From Jacaranda mimosifolia (Eukaryota; Streptophyta; Magnoliopsida; Lamiales; Bignoniaceae): a stretch of 64,000 nt of DNA. Under the pieces are notes generated by a model. That model did no database searches and had not been told where the DNA came from. It saw nothing but the letters and a program-made list of their open reading frames with translations. The stretch spans positions 25,070,710-25,134,709 of the forward strand of contig CM032120.1 of assembly GCA_018894105.1 (NCBI GenBank), given 5' to 3'. How positions within the stretch are numbered: the first letter of the stretch is position 1; each line of letters opens with the position of its first letter. Made by a program: the position numbers and the translations under genes. Positions 24,698 to 36,482 of the stretch are shown here, piece after piece.

Positions 24698-24705
24698 TAT
24701 AAATA
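24698..24705 (+). promoter_or_regulatory. Candidate TATA box of the peroxidase gene
   Basis: TATAAATA lies 120 bp upstream of the peroxidase ATG, which leaves room for a 5' UTR of about 90 nt. Confidence 0.6.
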
Positions 24706-24817
24706 TGCGTCCCACGCCTTCTCCTCTATCCACCACCATCAACCAAAGTCACATCTTCTGCATACCATTACACTTCATACAACTATAATTTGGTCTGAAA
24801 ACACCAACTCGGTAGTA

Positions 24818-27131
24818 ATGGAGTTTTACTTTAAGTATGCGTTCTTGCTTGTGTTGGCCAGTTTAGTTGCCTCGTCGCTTGGCCAGGGCACGAGGGTCGG
24901 GTTCTACTCGAGCTCGTGTCCTCGTGTCGAGTCTATAGTTCAGTCGACCGTTAGGTCGCATTTTAGTTCTAACCGTGCGGTTGCTCCAGGGCTGCTCAGA
25001 ATGCACTTCCATGACTGCTTCGTCCAGGGCTGCGATGGCTCCATCCTTATTGATGGTTCCAACACGGAGAAAACTGCCGGGCCGAACCTTTTGCTGAGAG
25101 GCTATGAAGTGATAGACGATGCTAAGCAGCAGCTGGAGACCGCGTGCCCTGGCGTCGTCTCCTGCGCGGACATTCTTGCTCTTGCTGCACGTGATGCAGT
25201 TGTGCTCGTAAGTTTAAATTAATTAATTTTGATCATGTTGCTTGTATGTTAAGTTACATATATATTTGTATACTTCGTTTCCGTTTTCGGTACGTAGTAA
25301 TTTGTTTTGCATGTAGGCTGGCGGGCCGAGCTGGGCTGTGCCGACAGGGCGGAGAGACGGGCGGATTTCTATGGCGAGTGATACTTCCAATTTGCCTGGT
25401 TTTACCGACTCCATTGATGTGCAAAAGCAGAAGTTTCAAGACAAAGGTCTCAACACTCAGGATCTTGTCACCCTTGTTGGTAAGCACTCCAAGTGATATG
25501 GGTGGAAATTTTTTAGAATTGTTTGTTTTATATGTTACGTGATATTCGATCTTATTTCACATATTTTATAATTTGGATATACATTTTATTTCAATTCATA
25601 TTTTATCTCCAATTTCATTTCATAAATATATAACATATATATTAAATATTTTCTTTTAAAAATAATTTATTGAGAATAAAAATACATGACAGATATTCAT
25701 CAAATTGGAATAAAAAACATAACATAGATTGGATTGTAATAAAGGATCCAAAGGACAAATTTTGACACTTATTATGTGATAAATAGTCATATTTTATTTT
25801 ACATATTTTAAAACGTTTATAAGCAGCTTCTATCCTCACGTTTCAAGTCACGCCTTTGTCTCTATTTATGTTATGTAATGATGCTAGTCTTATTTTACAT
25901 ATTTTAAGGCAATATATAAATAGTTTCTTATTCTCCTTTCGAATTATCTTTTGTGATCCTCATCTTGCATATATTTCATTTTCAACGAATAATGATGATG
26001 TAACTTCAGTCCGCTTAATTCCTACAAATTAAAATTTGCAATTTGTAAGGATCATTCAAATTATATAAGAAATCAGGAATATTAATAAGATAAATAATTT
26101 ATACTCGAAAATTCAATGTATTTATAAAATTGATTATTGTTTATACATTTTTTAGACACAAAAATAATTGGGAACATAAAAAGACAAAGGGAGTGTTTGG
26201 TTATGTTTCCTCAGTACAATTTTATTTTGAGGAAATATAACCAAATATAACTCATTTTCCCTTCAAAACACTAAAAAAAAATTTTCCCTGAACACCTCTT
26301 CTATCCTTTATTATCTTCAAATTTTCTTCATTTTCCAATATATACATACATATATATCATATATATATATTATATATTTTATTATTTTTATGATAAAAAA
26401 ATTACTTAATTTCATTTTCACCCTCAAAACTCAACAAAAAAAATATTAATTTAACTATTATAATAAAAAATTTCTCACCAAAACCTAAACAAACATACCA
26501 AAATTCTTTAAAACAAATTTTTAACTAATTTCTAAAATATAACAAAAAATCCGTTAGATTTTCCGACACAACTTTCATATTACTCAATCCCACTTACAGC
26601 ATTCATTTCCCAAAAACAAGTATTAAAATCAAACATAAAAGTTATAATATAAACAAAAATTACCAAAATTTCCATGCACAGTGACCAATAGTATTTCTTT
26701 AAAAATTCGCAGGAGGGCACACCATCGGCACCACAGCCTGCCAGTTCTTCCGCTACAGGCTATACAACTTCACCTCAACCGGCGGCGCCGACCCTTCCAT
26801 CAATGCAGCGTTCCTTCCCACACTTCAGTCGCTCTGTCCGGCCGACGGCGACGGTTCGAGGCGAGTCGGGCTGGACAACGGCAACGAAAACCGATTCGAC
26901 AACACATTCTTCGCCAATCTGAGGAACGGCCGGGGGATTCTCGAGTCCGATCAGAAGCTATGGACCGATGATTCGACGAGAACTTTCGTGCAGCGGTATT
27001 TGGGAATAAGGGGATTGCTGGGATTGACGTTCAGCGTGGAATTTGGAAGGTCGATGGTGAAGATGAGTAATGTTGAAGTTAAAACGGGGACTGATGGTGA
27101 AATTCGTAGGGTTTGTTCTGCTGTTAATTAA
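24818..27131 (+). CDS. Class III (secretory) peroxidase, N1/PRX71 type
   Basis: Three exons, 24818-25207, 25317-25479 and 26713-27131, encode 323 residues; both introns have GT-AG borders. Residues 1 to about 22 are a signal peptide, followed by QGTRVGFY, the usual mature N-terminus. The distal heme site RMHFHDCF gives Arg61 and His65, and the proximal site GGHTIG gives His187 across the second splice. Eight Cys are present, among them C34, C67, C72, C110, C116, C194 and one near the end in RRVCSAVN. Such enzymes use H2O2 to oxidise phenolics in the apoplast and help build or loosen walls and respond to stress. The end ([16 protein letters not shown]) and overall sequence resemble tobacco cationic peroxidase N1 and Arabidopsis PRX69-71. 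The usual first intron of the family is absent. Intron 2 is 1.2 kb and contains transposon-like sequence. The gene appears intact. Confidence 0.95.
26191..26260 (+). repeat. Hairpin with MITE-like end in peroxidase intron 2
   Basis: GGGAGTGTTTGGTTATG resembles a Tourist-type terminus. TTTGGTTATGTTTCCTCA and TGAGGAAATATAACCAAA, about 15 bp apart, form a stem-loop. A right end was not identified, so this may be a MITE fragment. Confidence 0.5.
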
Positions 27132-27963
27132 TTAACTGATGAAGAAGAAAGATTTTCAGTTCTGTTTTTCAAATTTTCAGATTTTATGGTGAGGTAGTAA
27201 AAAGCTGTGAGATAAGCAATGTACCTTCAATACAATAATTTATATTCAAATGAACTTCAACCTCTCATTTTTATTTTTATTTTTATTTTTATGCAGTTAA
27301 TATATTAGGAACTAATATGTATAATTGTAAAATCATAATAATCATAATCAATATATAAGCAATTATCTTCATTACTTAACGAGTGACCTTTGATCAAACG
27401 ATATAAATCTCACATATAAAATGTAATTTTAGGTGTTCAAACTTAGCGAACCTTCAACGTGCATCTGTATAAATTTTTAAAAAATATATTTTTATTGTTA
27501 TTAAATTTATGAAAACTTATAAAATGAAAGAAAAATGATTATTTAGTGAGAATTTTGTTATATCACTATTAATTTAAATTTCTTTTACTATATTTTTAGT
27601 GCAAATGAATCTAATTCTTTTATAAATTTGAGAATATTGCATTTGGCAAAACAGAATTTTTACTTTCATAAAAAGCATTTTATTCTCATCCTAACACCGC
27701 ATGGAACTCTTTTTATTAACAACCGCAATTTCAAATGAACTACATTGTTACGTATGCTCAAATTATTAAAAAAAAAAATTTGCATAAGTTATAGGAATAA
27801 TTATATTATGAAATATTACCTCCATAAGTTAAGTATTAATTTAGCTAGTGTTGGAAGTCATGGATTTCATATTTAATCTTGCATCTGCAGTATTAGATTA
27901 CTTAAACAATTTCTAAAACAATATATTCTAGCAACAATGTGCATAGTCAGTACTTCTGTTCAA
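27132..27963. other. AT-rich 3' flank of the peroxidase gene
   Basis: No gene or element end was seen. It must contain the peroxidase 3' UTR and poly(A) site, which could not be fixed. Confidence 0.5.
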
Positions 27964-27972
27964 AAGTTTTCA

Positions 27973-29317
27973 GGACAAATTGCATTATATCTCCGTGATA
28001 TAGGAAAAAAGCAAAAAGTTCCCTATGAAAAATAAATAGGCAACACGTCCTTTTATGATTTTTAAAAAATAGCAATTTAACACCCTTCGTTTGGCAATGT
28101 CTTGCACGCGCCTAGTGCAAGTTTTATTGTGTTTTTTGCATTTAAAATACCAATTTTACCCTCCTTTACTCTTAACTATTTGACAAGAGTTTAAATTTTA
28201 ATATCAACCATTAGATGATTCTAAAAAAATCAAAGGTTTAGATTAAACCTAATATATAATAATATATATTATTTAATAAATGCATATATTATCATATATA
28301 TTATATGTATATACATATTTCTCATAAATACATATACATATATACATATTTATATTCCCAACCCACCACCCACCACGGCACCACTCCCATAACTCCACCT
28401 GGTGTATATATTTTTAATAAAAAATATATATGTTATCATATATGTTATATAATATATATTTATATAATGCATATTATACCCTAACCCAGCACCCTCTCCC
28501 CACCCCCCATCCGGTGGTGGCTACAAGGCAGTCAAGACAAGAAAATGGCTGGCCTTGAGAAGAAAACTGTTGACCATGGCTGGCCTTGAGAAAGAGGCCG
28601 ATGAAGGCTCGCAGTTGGAGGAAATTATTGGCCATGGCCGCCGTGTCTTCACAATGGCCATGATCAGTCTTGAGGCCATGGCCATGGCTGCCGTGGGAAA
28701 CGGAGATGGCCAGATCTGGCCAGATTGGATTTGGTCGGATCTGGCTACCGGCCACCACGGCCGCATCCGGTCATAGCGGGTGTGTTGATGCACGACGGGG
28801 TTTTAGGAACGATGAGAGCGGTGGTGTTAGTGGTAGTGGCGCCGTGGCGGTGACGATGGTGGTGGCCGTGGGAGGGAAAAAAAAAAAAGAAAAAGAAGAT
28901 AAAAACAATAGAAAAATAAAAATAAGAAATGATTTATAATTAATTTTATTTGAGAATAATTTTATCTTTTCAATGTTAACTGGGTTTACATATTTTTATA
29001 AATATACATTTACATATTTGTTTTTTATAAATAAGATTGAATATCAATTATTAATCTCTTTGTTCTAATTTTTTCTCTTTTTCTTTTTCTTTTTCTTTTT
29101 TTTTTTTTTTTTTGAATAAGGCAAAATAGATAAGATAAACACTATTTATCCAAGGGTATTCTCATCCTTACACTCAAAAAATCTAACTAAATAAAGGAAG
29201 GGTGGCAGCGTGTAATTTTTTTAAAAAATTTACATGGAGGCGGATTGCTTATTTATTTTTCATAGGGGGGACTTTTTACTCTTTTCTCATATCACATGGG
29301 TAGAATGCAATTTGCCC
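27973..29317. mobile_element. Mutator-like long-TIR element with GC-rich interior
   Basis: The termini GGACAAATTGCATT (left) and GGGCAAATTGCATT (right, read inward) extend into inverted repeats of about 100 bp sharing, inward from both ends, GTGATAT, a short A-rich stretch and CCTATGAAAAATAAATA. The flanks AAGTTTTCA (27964-27972) and AAAATTTCA (29318-29326) are a 9-bp target duplication with 7 matches, the size made by Mutator-like elements. No transposase is present. The interior holds AT-rich repeats and, at about 28500-28880, a GC-rich block unlike its surroundings. The element is non-autonomous and possibly carries captured host DNA. Confidence 0.8.
28500..28880 (+). other. GC-rich block inside the Mutator-like element
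   Basis: The block is rich in GGCCATGG and GGCTGGCC words. The phrase ATGGCTGGCCTTGAGAA is repeated at about 28544 and 28576. Short frames are open on both strands but no known protein was recognised, and the sequence is internally repetitive. It may be captured gene sequence or simple expansion. Confidence 0.5.
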
Positions 29318-29326
29318 AAAATTTCA

Positions 29327-30211
29327 TGGTATAAAAATAACTAAAACTAATAAAGGAAGAAATCAGAGATTGCATTTGGGTTGAAATTTGAAAGATAAAT
29401 AGTTCAAATCATTATAATGAACCTATAATGTTTGTATAGGAAATTTTCAATTATAATGAATTTTCAAATCTTTTACAATTATTTTAAAATACTTTATTTA
29501 TTGATTAAACTTCAAATTCTCTCATTATCAAAATTATTTGTTTATTTATTTTACTTTACACATGCACGTGGGCGCTTGGGGTTCATTCCATTTAAACTTC
29601 ACACTTTACACATATAAGTGTAAAATGATATGTCAAGTGGTCATTTAGTAAAATGGTATCAGTTTTACACATAAAATATGAGATCAAGAATTCAAATTTA
29701 ATGAAATCCTGATATATGCGTATAAATAAATTTAAAAAAAATGTAAGAGTGACGCACTTCTTTTTTTTAAAAAAAATATATTTAAATTCAGGTGTTTCGA
29801 GCAAGTTTAAATTCCTTTATCCAAAGGCAAGTAGTCTTCCAACAATGGAAAACGAAGAGTTTTATTAAAAAGGATGTCATGATTAGCTTGAGAGTATCAG
29901 AGGTGCATGAGAGGATCGAATTTAGTTGGAATTCAATTCAAATTAATATCATTAGTCGATTAAAATATACAATAGATGAACTTTAGTTCCAAATATTCAA
30001 AATTCAAAAAAAAAAAAAAAAAATGAATTGAATATTATTGATCTATTTATAAATATCTATCATTCAAGATAGAATGAATCGAATATAAAATTAAATAATT
30101 TAATTTATTGAAGACTTGAATTTGAATCTCAATAATATTTTTGATCAAACCAATATATGCTTGGCATTACAATTAATAATGCACGAATTTTTACTTTTTA
30201 AGGCATTTTTA
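29327..30211. other. AT-rich spacer between two Mutator-like elements
   Basis: Contains an A-rich tract near 30006-30022. No gene was recognised. Confidence 0.5.
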
Positions 30212-30220
30212 TTTAATAAA

Positions 30221-30977
30221 GGGTTAAATTAATTTTATCCCCCATACTATGAGATATGTATCAAATTCTCCATTCTATTTCCAAAATCTTCAAATACCCC
30301 TTTTAAAGTTATCTGTTGTTAGTAAAATAACTGACCGTATCAAAACTTTACATTAAATTACTGATTTAACCTCATAAAATAACTAAATAGCATAAAAACC
30401 TAGGATATATGGCTGTTTTTTCGTACAAGCAGCCTCTGTTTTGTTGGTCTTATATGTCCTGTATTAGAATGAAGTTGTTTAATATTCTTTTAAAAAATAA
30501 AATGATTTAATGTTTTTATTGGATTAGGAGTTAGATGATGCTTTAGGTCCTAAAATGAAAGTAACAAAATTAAAGTAAGAAACTTGAGCATTATATAGTA
30601 AATCACAAGGGTATTTTAGACAAAAAAAATTTCAATGATCATATAAGTAAAAAGGGAAGATAATTTTAGTGTTACATCAACCAAAACATTTGTTACTTTT
30701 CTAAAGGCAAAGAAGTTTGAGTTAGATATTTAAAGGTTTTGGTATTATGGGTGCCAAATATTGATTTGTCTACATAAAAAAAAATGCCACGTACCCTAAA
30801 CTTTTATGCTATTTAGCTATTTTCTGAGATTAAATCAGTAATTCACTATAGAGCTTTGACACCGTCAACTATTTTACTAATAACAGATAACTTTGAGGGG
30901 GGTATTTGAAAGTTTTGGAAGTATAGGGGATATTTGGTACATACGCCACAATAAAAGGGGTAAAATGAATTTAACCC
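30221..30977. mobile_element. Mutator-like MITE with ~200-bp inverted repeats and perfect 9-bp duplication
   Basis: GGGTTAAATT at the left and AATTTAACCC at the right begin inverted repeats of roughly 200 bp. Inward from both ends they share CTTCCAAAA or ATTTCCAAAA, TTCAAATACCCC, AAAGTTATCTGTT, AAATTACTGATTTAA and GCTAAATAGCATAAAA-like words. The sequence TTTAATAAA lies at both flanks (30212-30220 and 30978-30986). Length is 757 bp, with no coding region. Confidence 0.85.
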
Positions 30978-30986
30978 TTTAATAAA

Positions 30987-32211
30987 ATAGTATATATTTT
31001 TCCTTAATATTCTAGAATGCTATTCTGATCAAAATTTCTGCCCCAATTCACAACTTGAAAGAATTCCAACATGATATTAAGAGATAAAAGTCTTATAAGA
31101 TGTTTAGTTCTACAAGCCTCTACCAAGTTTGGATTGAAATTCTCTGAATCTGATTAAATTCAACCCACTGACAGTTCAAATGAAATGAAGTCAGGTCCAA
31201 AGTTTTTACAGATTTAAAGGGCATTTAAGCTAAGGTCCTTCCGAACTAAGCCTGTCAATGGGTGGAATTTACCTCATTCAGACCCAAAATAATTTCACAA
31301 TACTCTAGCTCATACCCACTAAAAGAAATGCAATGAGTACATGAAAGATTTATACACATGAATTATCCATAAATACATACCTAAAAATTACCCATTATCC
31401 TAATACCCAAATTTCACCATTAACCCAAAAATTACATATACCAAAATTAAAAATAAACTAATGATAAATTTTCAATACATATGTAATTAAAAATATTTAT
31501 TATTTTTTATACAATAATATATTTTTTCAATAATTTATATATCTTTGCTTTAATATCGAACCATTTTATTCTTTTCACACCATATACATTATTTTGTCTC
31601 AATTTCTTTTAATCAATTGTTGCATTCTAAAATCAATAGTACATATAATTTGAATCCACCATGCCATCAAAGAAAATTCTGAAAAACACCATGAATAAAA
31701 ATAAATTTATTTATTTAACGACACGGGCAGAGCACCACGCTTTTCTTATATATGTAGTTGCAATTTGTTTTAGGTATTTTGAGGGGGGGGGGGGGGGGGG
31801 AAATTATTATTTTAATAATGGCTCCATAAATGGACGCGCATTATTTGAAAGTGTTTCGGGAATTGAAGTTTGTTTGAGGAAACAAACAAACAAACAAAGC
31901 CTGTGCTTACACAAAATATATATCCTGTTTTTTCAAAATGGAATGAATATCCTCGTTGCACCAATTGCATCTGGATTCAGTCGATGAAAGCAGAAGATTC
32001 AACACTTGACAATTGCTCACGAGATAATAGCAATATCACTACTTTTCGCTCCTTAGTTAACGTGTAATAACGCAATTTAAGACGAAGAAACTCCAAGAAT
32101 GCATGATATCTTGACACCATCAGCAACCCAAGACCTCACTGCCTCGCATTCTCAGGATTTATATGTTCTCTACTTTTCTATCTCCCCATACGCTTTAAGA
32201 AATCAGTGAAA
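30987..32211. other. Intergenic stretch with an 18-G homopolymer
   Basis: No gene was recognised. An uninterrupted run of 18 G lies at 31783-31800, and an (ACAA)n-like tract near 31880. Confidence 0.6.
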
Positions 32212-32691
32212 ATGGTGAACTATCCAACATTCCAACTGTGAGTGAGGAGTATCTGAAGGCTGCTGAGAAATGCAATAAGCTGCCGAGGAGATTGAAGGCT
32301 GAGAAGAACTGCGCTCCTCTCATGCTCCTCACTCTGCTGGTACATTTGACCAGTGCAGCAAGACTGGAGGCCCTTTTGGCAACATGGGATTCAAAGCTGA
32401 GCAGGGGTATGATGCCAACAATAATAGCATCGCTGTAGGCTCTTGTAGCCCATCAAGGAGCAACTTACCTTCCTTTCTTATGCTAGACTTCTATCAGTTG
32501 GCTGGAGTTGTTGCTGTTGATGTTACTGGGTAGAGAGAACGGCTTTTGCAGTTGCCATCAGACAAGGCTCTTCTTCTGCTCCTGTCTTCTGCCCAGTTGT
32601 TGAGAAATGTGCTGCAAATGAGGGTGCCTTCTTCACAGATTATGCAGCGGCTTGCTTGAAGCTCTCTGAGTTGGGACCTGCTGGAGCATAA
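32212..32691 (+). pseudogene. Processed pseudogene of cytosolic ascorbate peroxidase
   Basis: Three frames together read as cytosolic APX without introns. First comes the N-terminal [12 protein letters not shown] and [10 protein letters not shown], then [15 protein letters not shown], then LDFYQLAGVVAVDVTG near 32488-32530. A jump follows to LLQLPSDKALL, VVEKCAANE and the C-terminal LKLSELGPAGA with TAA at 32689-32691. The catalytic AWHS region is lost in a small deletion, and about 95 codons between VDVTG and LLQLPSDK are missing. One base is deleted near codon 6, and a TAG follows VDVTG. Loss of introns points to a retrocopy; no poly(A) tail or target duplication could be fixed. The family assignment is firm because several motifs occur in the right order. 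Confidence 0.88.
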
Positions 32692-34325
32692 GCTAGAGGA
32701 TCTGGGCATTAAGTGAGGAGTGATGGCTGATTTTAGTGAAATTTGTGTTCCAATTTTGGTAAAACTTGGTGGACCTGTTGATCTTTCTTGTGCTTCTTTA
32801 ATGGATATCTTTTTATGCTTCTTTTGATGGATCTGTTGGGTTTTTATATTGTCGCTACCAGTAAATAGGAAGAAGTCTCATCCTATCCTTGCTTGACTAC
32901 GGGTATCCACTCTACCAAGGGCTATGTCAACAATTAAACTACAAATGTTCCATTCTTACGTCAACCGTTTCTTCGAATTAAAACAACCTAACCAACTGCA
33001 TGATACCATCCAACCATCCTTGTCAGTGCTGTCCCCAAACTGTTTCAAAAGGGTCGTCACCCATATTACCAATTATATAAAAGCCACTCAACTTTCTTAT
33101 AATCCAAATAACTGAAGAAAATATGTTAGAAACAAAACCTAATAACTTCACTTCTAAGATCTTTCGTTTTGCTAACCCCTTCTGGTGCAACCTCTCCCTC
33201 AACCGTAACAGTAAAGTTACTATTTTGCTAATGCTGAGAAATTGCAGAAGGCCGGGGGCCAGGAAGCTCATTAAGCATGGCACAGAAAAAGGATCCCTGA
33301 CCATTTCAGAACTATTTACTTAACTTCTCTTATTCTCCTAAAGATGGTCATGAAAACAAAAAAGACCATTTCTAGTTCTCATTAGATGACTAACTTCCAG
33401 TTTATTCTTGTAACCTAGATATGAATCTGGAATGTTAAGTATAGATCATTTAGTTTAGTTTTGTATCTCTAAGGGGTATAAAACTGATGACTGTTCATAA
33501 TAGCTGAGATATTGGATAATTTTTGGCAAGACATGTTAAAATACAAAGAATCTTAATAGGTAGCCAGTAACCTCCTAGAGGAGTATGCCTTAAGTCAAAT
33601 GAATGAACATACAAGACAAAGGCAAAAACAAGGTTACTTCTTCCTCATAGAAAGACACACAACTATATTGAACTCACTGTTGAGCAGGGAGCAGGGAGCA
33701 GGGTGAAAACTGATTGCCAGCAAGGTGTTACTAAGTAGCTTGTTAAATGCCATAAGAACATTGAGACAAAAGTAGCTCATACAATGTTGGCTTAAAGCAC
33801 AAGAGAATTCATTACTTAATATGTTCCCTTCCCCTTTTCCTATTTATTCTAAACACGTATACTCATTGACGATTGTACAATCTAGAAGAGATATAAAGGG
33901 CAGAACCCGACAAAAGGATATTCATTCACTCGCTGAAGCAAGTTACATTTATGATGCCAATGAGTCAAACTTACCTAGCTTTCATAGAAACAATCATGCA
34001 CAAAAGGAAGCAACAAAAAACATTTGAATGCATATATATCTCATTGACAAAATAACCACAGAAACAATATTAACAACAAAATACAGCAGAAAAATCGACA
34101 GCATTTCAAGGAAAACAGGTAGAAAACAAATAAATAGTGATTCATAATCTTATGGAACATCATGGGGCATCTCTCTCTCCAATCTAACACATTCATAGTC
34201 ATAGATACAATTATACAATCATATATATAGTTATAGTCAAAATCTAAACAAAACCACATACACTTTCACAATAACTAAAGCCAAAAGCAAGTTAAGAAAC
34301 CAGACATACTTTGCTAGCATCATCA
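32692..34325. other. Intergenic stretch between the APX pseudogene and hyccin 3' end
   Basis: The first part may be degraded APX 3' UTR. A small GGGAGCA repeat lies near 33684-33705. The right end must contain the 3' UTR of the minus-strand hyccin gene. No other gene was recognised. Confidence 0.5.
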
Positions 34326-35621
34326 TCACTTGGAAACCAAAAGTATCTCGGGTTTCTTAGCCTTACTAGGAGTGTTGGCATTGGAACCAGAAGCATTAGC
34401 AGCCGCTGTAGCTGCTGCATTGGCTGCATCACGTGCCCCCTTATCAAGCTGGATCAAACTCCTAGTGGCCAGAATTGCTTGTGGAACCAGATCATGCGAA
34501 GCTCTAGCATACAGTCGCCGCACCGCCATTGATGCCGCATCTTTGACCTCGTCAACATTCAGTGGCCCCAGCAAACAATGTCCTAAAATCCTCAAAACTG
34601 GCTGCAGTAATTCCCATGGCAGTGGAATTCTTGCATCCTCCTCTCCCCCTTCTGCTGAATTATCGTCATCAATATCCAAGTCCTTGACTCTTTCTGCCAC
34701 ATTTTCAATCTCATCAGCCTCAACCCTAATATCATTCTCAAAACCGTTGTTGTTCTCATGTTCGCCATTATTTTGGACAAAATTCTCAGGTTGTTGGTCC
34801 AAATCTGAGGTACAAGGGCAATCCTGCCCAGCCCAAACGGCAACGAACTTACAGAAATCAAGCTTTGACCAACTGGGCATCTGAGAGATCTGCTTATAAT
34901 AACAATCGAGAGCAGCTCCAACAATGCAGGCTCGTTTAGTGGATTTAACAGCGATCTGTGGCTCCAAAGGAGGCGACAGTACCCCGACCAAAGGCTTACT
35001 AGACTTCGAATTAGAGTTTGACGATTTAACGGGATTGCGGGGAGAGTGATAGAGCGAGGGCTGAGAGAGATCAGGAATTGAAACAGTGACAGGCTTGCCG
35101 TTGCGTGCTTTGGTTTCGGAAGAATAGAGGGCTAAGAGGACCGCCTCGAAGCCGGAGAGAGAGACTGGATTATCTGAGGCAGGGTAGTGGATGCGGTGGA
35201 GGTAGACGGAGGAGATAAGCGGGAGGTAGGAGAGGACAACGAGGCGTAGGTCGGGGTCAGAGGAGAGATAAGTATCGTAAAGCCAGTGGCAGAGAGGGTC
35301 GTCGCCGGCGCCGGAAGAAGGGGAGGATAGGGCGGCGGAGATGGATGAGTACGCGGCAGAGGAGAGGAGGAGAGAGCGGGCTGGGCGATCGGTGTCAGCG
35401 AGGGAGGAAAGAGGGTCTTCATCGTCGAGGGAAGAGGGTAGAAGAGAAGAGAGGAGGTGGATGCGGGAGCGAGCTTTGGAGATGGATTCCCACCAGGAGT
35501 GCATAGGGTCAGAGGAATGGCCGTTTGGGGCTTGGAGAGAAGAATTGTTGTTGGGGTGGCGGTGGTGGTCGGAGGAAGAGGTGGATGAAGACGGGGAGCC
35601 GCCGTGGAGGTGGAAATCCAT
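34326..35621 (-). CDS. HYC2: Hyccin-domain protein, PI4K-alpha complex subunit
   Basis: A single-exon ORF of 431 residues. The N-terminal ~40 residues are Ser/His/Asn-rich. A hyccin (FAM126) type core follows, with HSWWESISKARSRI, SLADTDRPARSLLLS, LCHWLYDTYLSSDPDLRLVVLSYLP and, near the end, PLPWELLQPVLRILGHCLLG and VRRLYARASHDLVPQAILA. Acidic and Asn-rich linkers separate the conserved blocks, and the C-terminus is Ala-rich. In animals hyccin joins EFR3 and TTC7 to hold PI4KIIIalpha at the plasma membrane. In Arabidopsis HYC proteins join NPG and EFOP proteins in the PI4Kalpha1 complex. The role here is inferred from that family. The symbol is chosen over HYC1 by the neighbouring gene order, so it is less certain than the family. 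It is transcribed away from FabZ. Confidence 0.9.
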   Translation of the reverse strand: MDFHLHGGSPSSSTSSSDHHRHPNNNSSLQAPNGHSSDPMHSWWESISKARSRIHLLSSLLPSSLDDEDPLSSLADTDRPARSLLLSSAAYSSISAALSSPSSGAGDDPLCHWLYDTYLSSDPDLRLVVLSYLPLISSVYLHRIHYPASDNPVSLSGFEAVLLALYSSETKARNGKPVTVSIPDLSQPSLYHSPRNPVKSSNSNSKSSKPLVGVLSPPLEPQIAVKSTKRACIVGAALDCYYKQISQMPSWSKLDFCKFVAVWAGQDCPCTSDLDQQPENFVQNNGEHENNNGFENDIRVEADEIENVAERVKDLDIDDDNSAEGGEEDARIPLPWELLQPVLRILGHCLLGPLNVDEVKDAASMAVRRLYARASHDLVPQAILATRSLIQLDKGARDAANAAATAAANASGSNANTPSKAKKPEILLVSK

Positions 35622-35958
35622 GGTGGTGGCGGAGTGAAGGAGACCGGTGAAACTCCGCCTCTCCGGTGAAGGGAATTTGGTCGGGTTTATCAGTTGAGCA
35701 GCTAAGTGGACCAGTTTACTGGATTTTTCTGACTTTCTTAAGGACCAATTTGCCCTTGATATTAACGTTGATATGAAAAATACAATATACTTTATTTAAA
35801 ATTAATTATTCATTTTTAAATCAAAAGTAGAAGGATAAAAGTTTTTGAAATTAACTCATACGTATGCTCAATGATTCCTTGATAAATAATTTATTTCAAA
35901 GTTAGTCATTCGAATCATTACGTTAATTGAGTTGTTGGGTTGATAAGGCGAAGACTAA

Positions 35959-36225
35959 GGGTTAGTTTGGTTGAATTTTTAGATTGTTTCATGATTATTT
36001 ATCGTATAATAATCGTGTGATTTTTTATCATTGTAGTATAGTTTTGTTGGCATGATAAATAAATTTATGAGAGGTGGCAAGTTAATTTATCATAAAAATT
36101 GCACATATAAACATGAGCTCTTGATATTTATACAGGTCTAAATATTTATTATCACTTCAATCAAATGAATTATAAAATGAATAAAAATATTATATCTCAC
36201 CTTATTATTCTAATCAAACTTGTCC
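35959..36225. mobile_element. Tourist-like MITE, family M2, TAA target duplication
   Basis: The left end is GGGTTAGTTTGGTTGAATTT and the right end AATCAAACTTGTCC. TAA flanks both sides (35956-35958 and 36226-36228). Length is 267 bp, non-coding. The interior resembles the segment starting at 38262. Confidence 0.75.
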
Positions 36226-36482
36226 TAAAAGATTAAAATTATTGAAAGGTATAATTTTATATAGTCAACGCCGTCAAACCATTCGCTAAAAACTCTCTCT
36301 CTCTCTCTCTCTCTAATAAACTTCTTTTTATAGTTAAATCCATATATTATGGTGATGAACTAAATCAAAATTTTTAGCGTTAAAATCCTTAAATACCAAC
36401 AATTAAATGTGTCATGTGTTTAGACAAAATATAAATTTTTATTAGTATTTCATCATATTATAAATTACCTCAAATGTTTCTT

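Noticed and set aside
28474..28939. Short ORFs on both strands in the GC-rich block
   Set aside because: Low-complexity translation, open on both strands, with no known motif. Kept only as a composition anomaly.
32494..32709. Minus-strand ORF over the APX pseudogene
   Set aside because: It is the antisense of a recognisable APX remnant.
34330..34884. 184-residue plus-strand ORF over the hyccin gene
   Set aside because: It has no recognisable domain, and the minus-strand ORF is longer and conserved.
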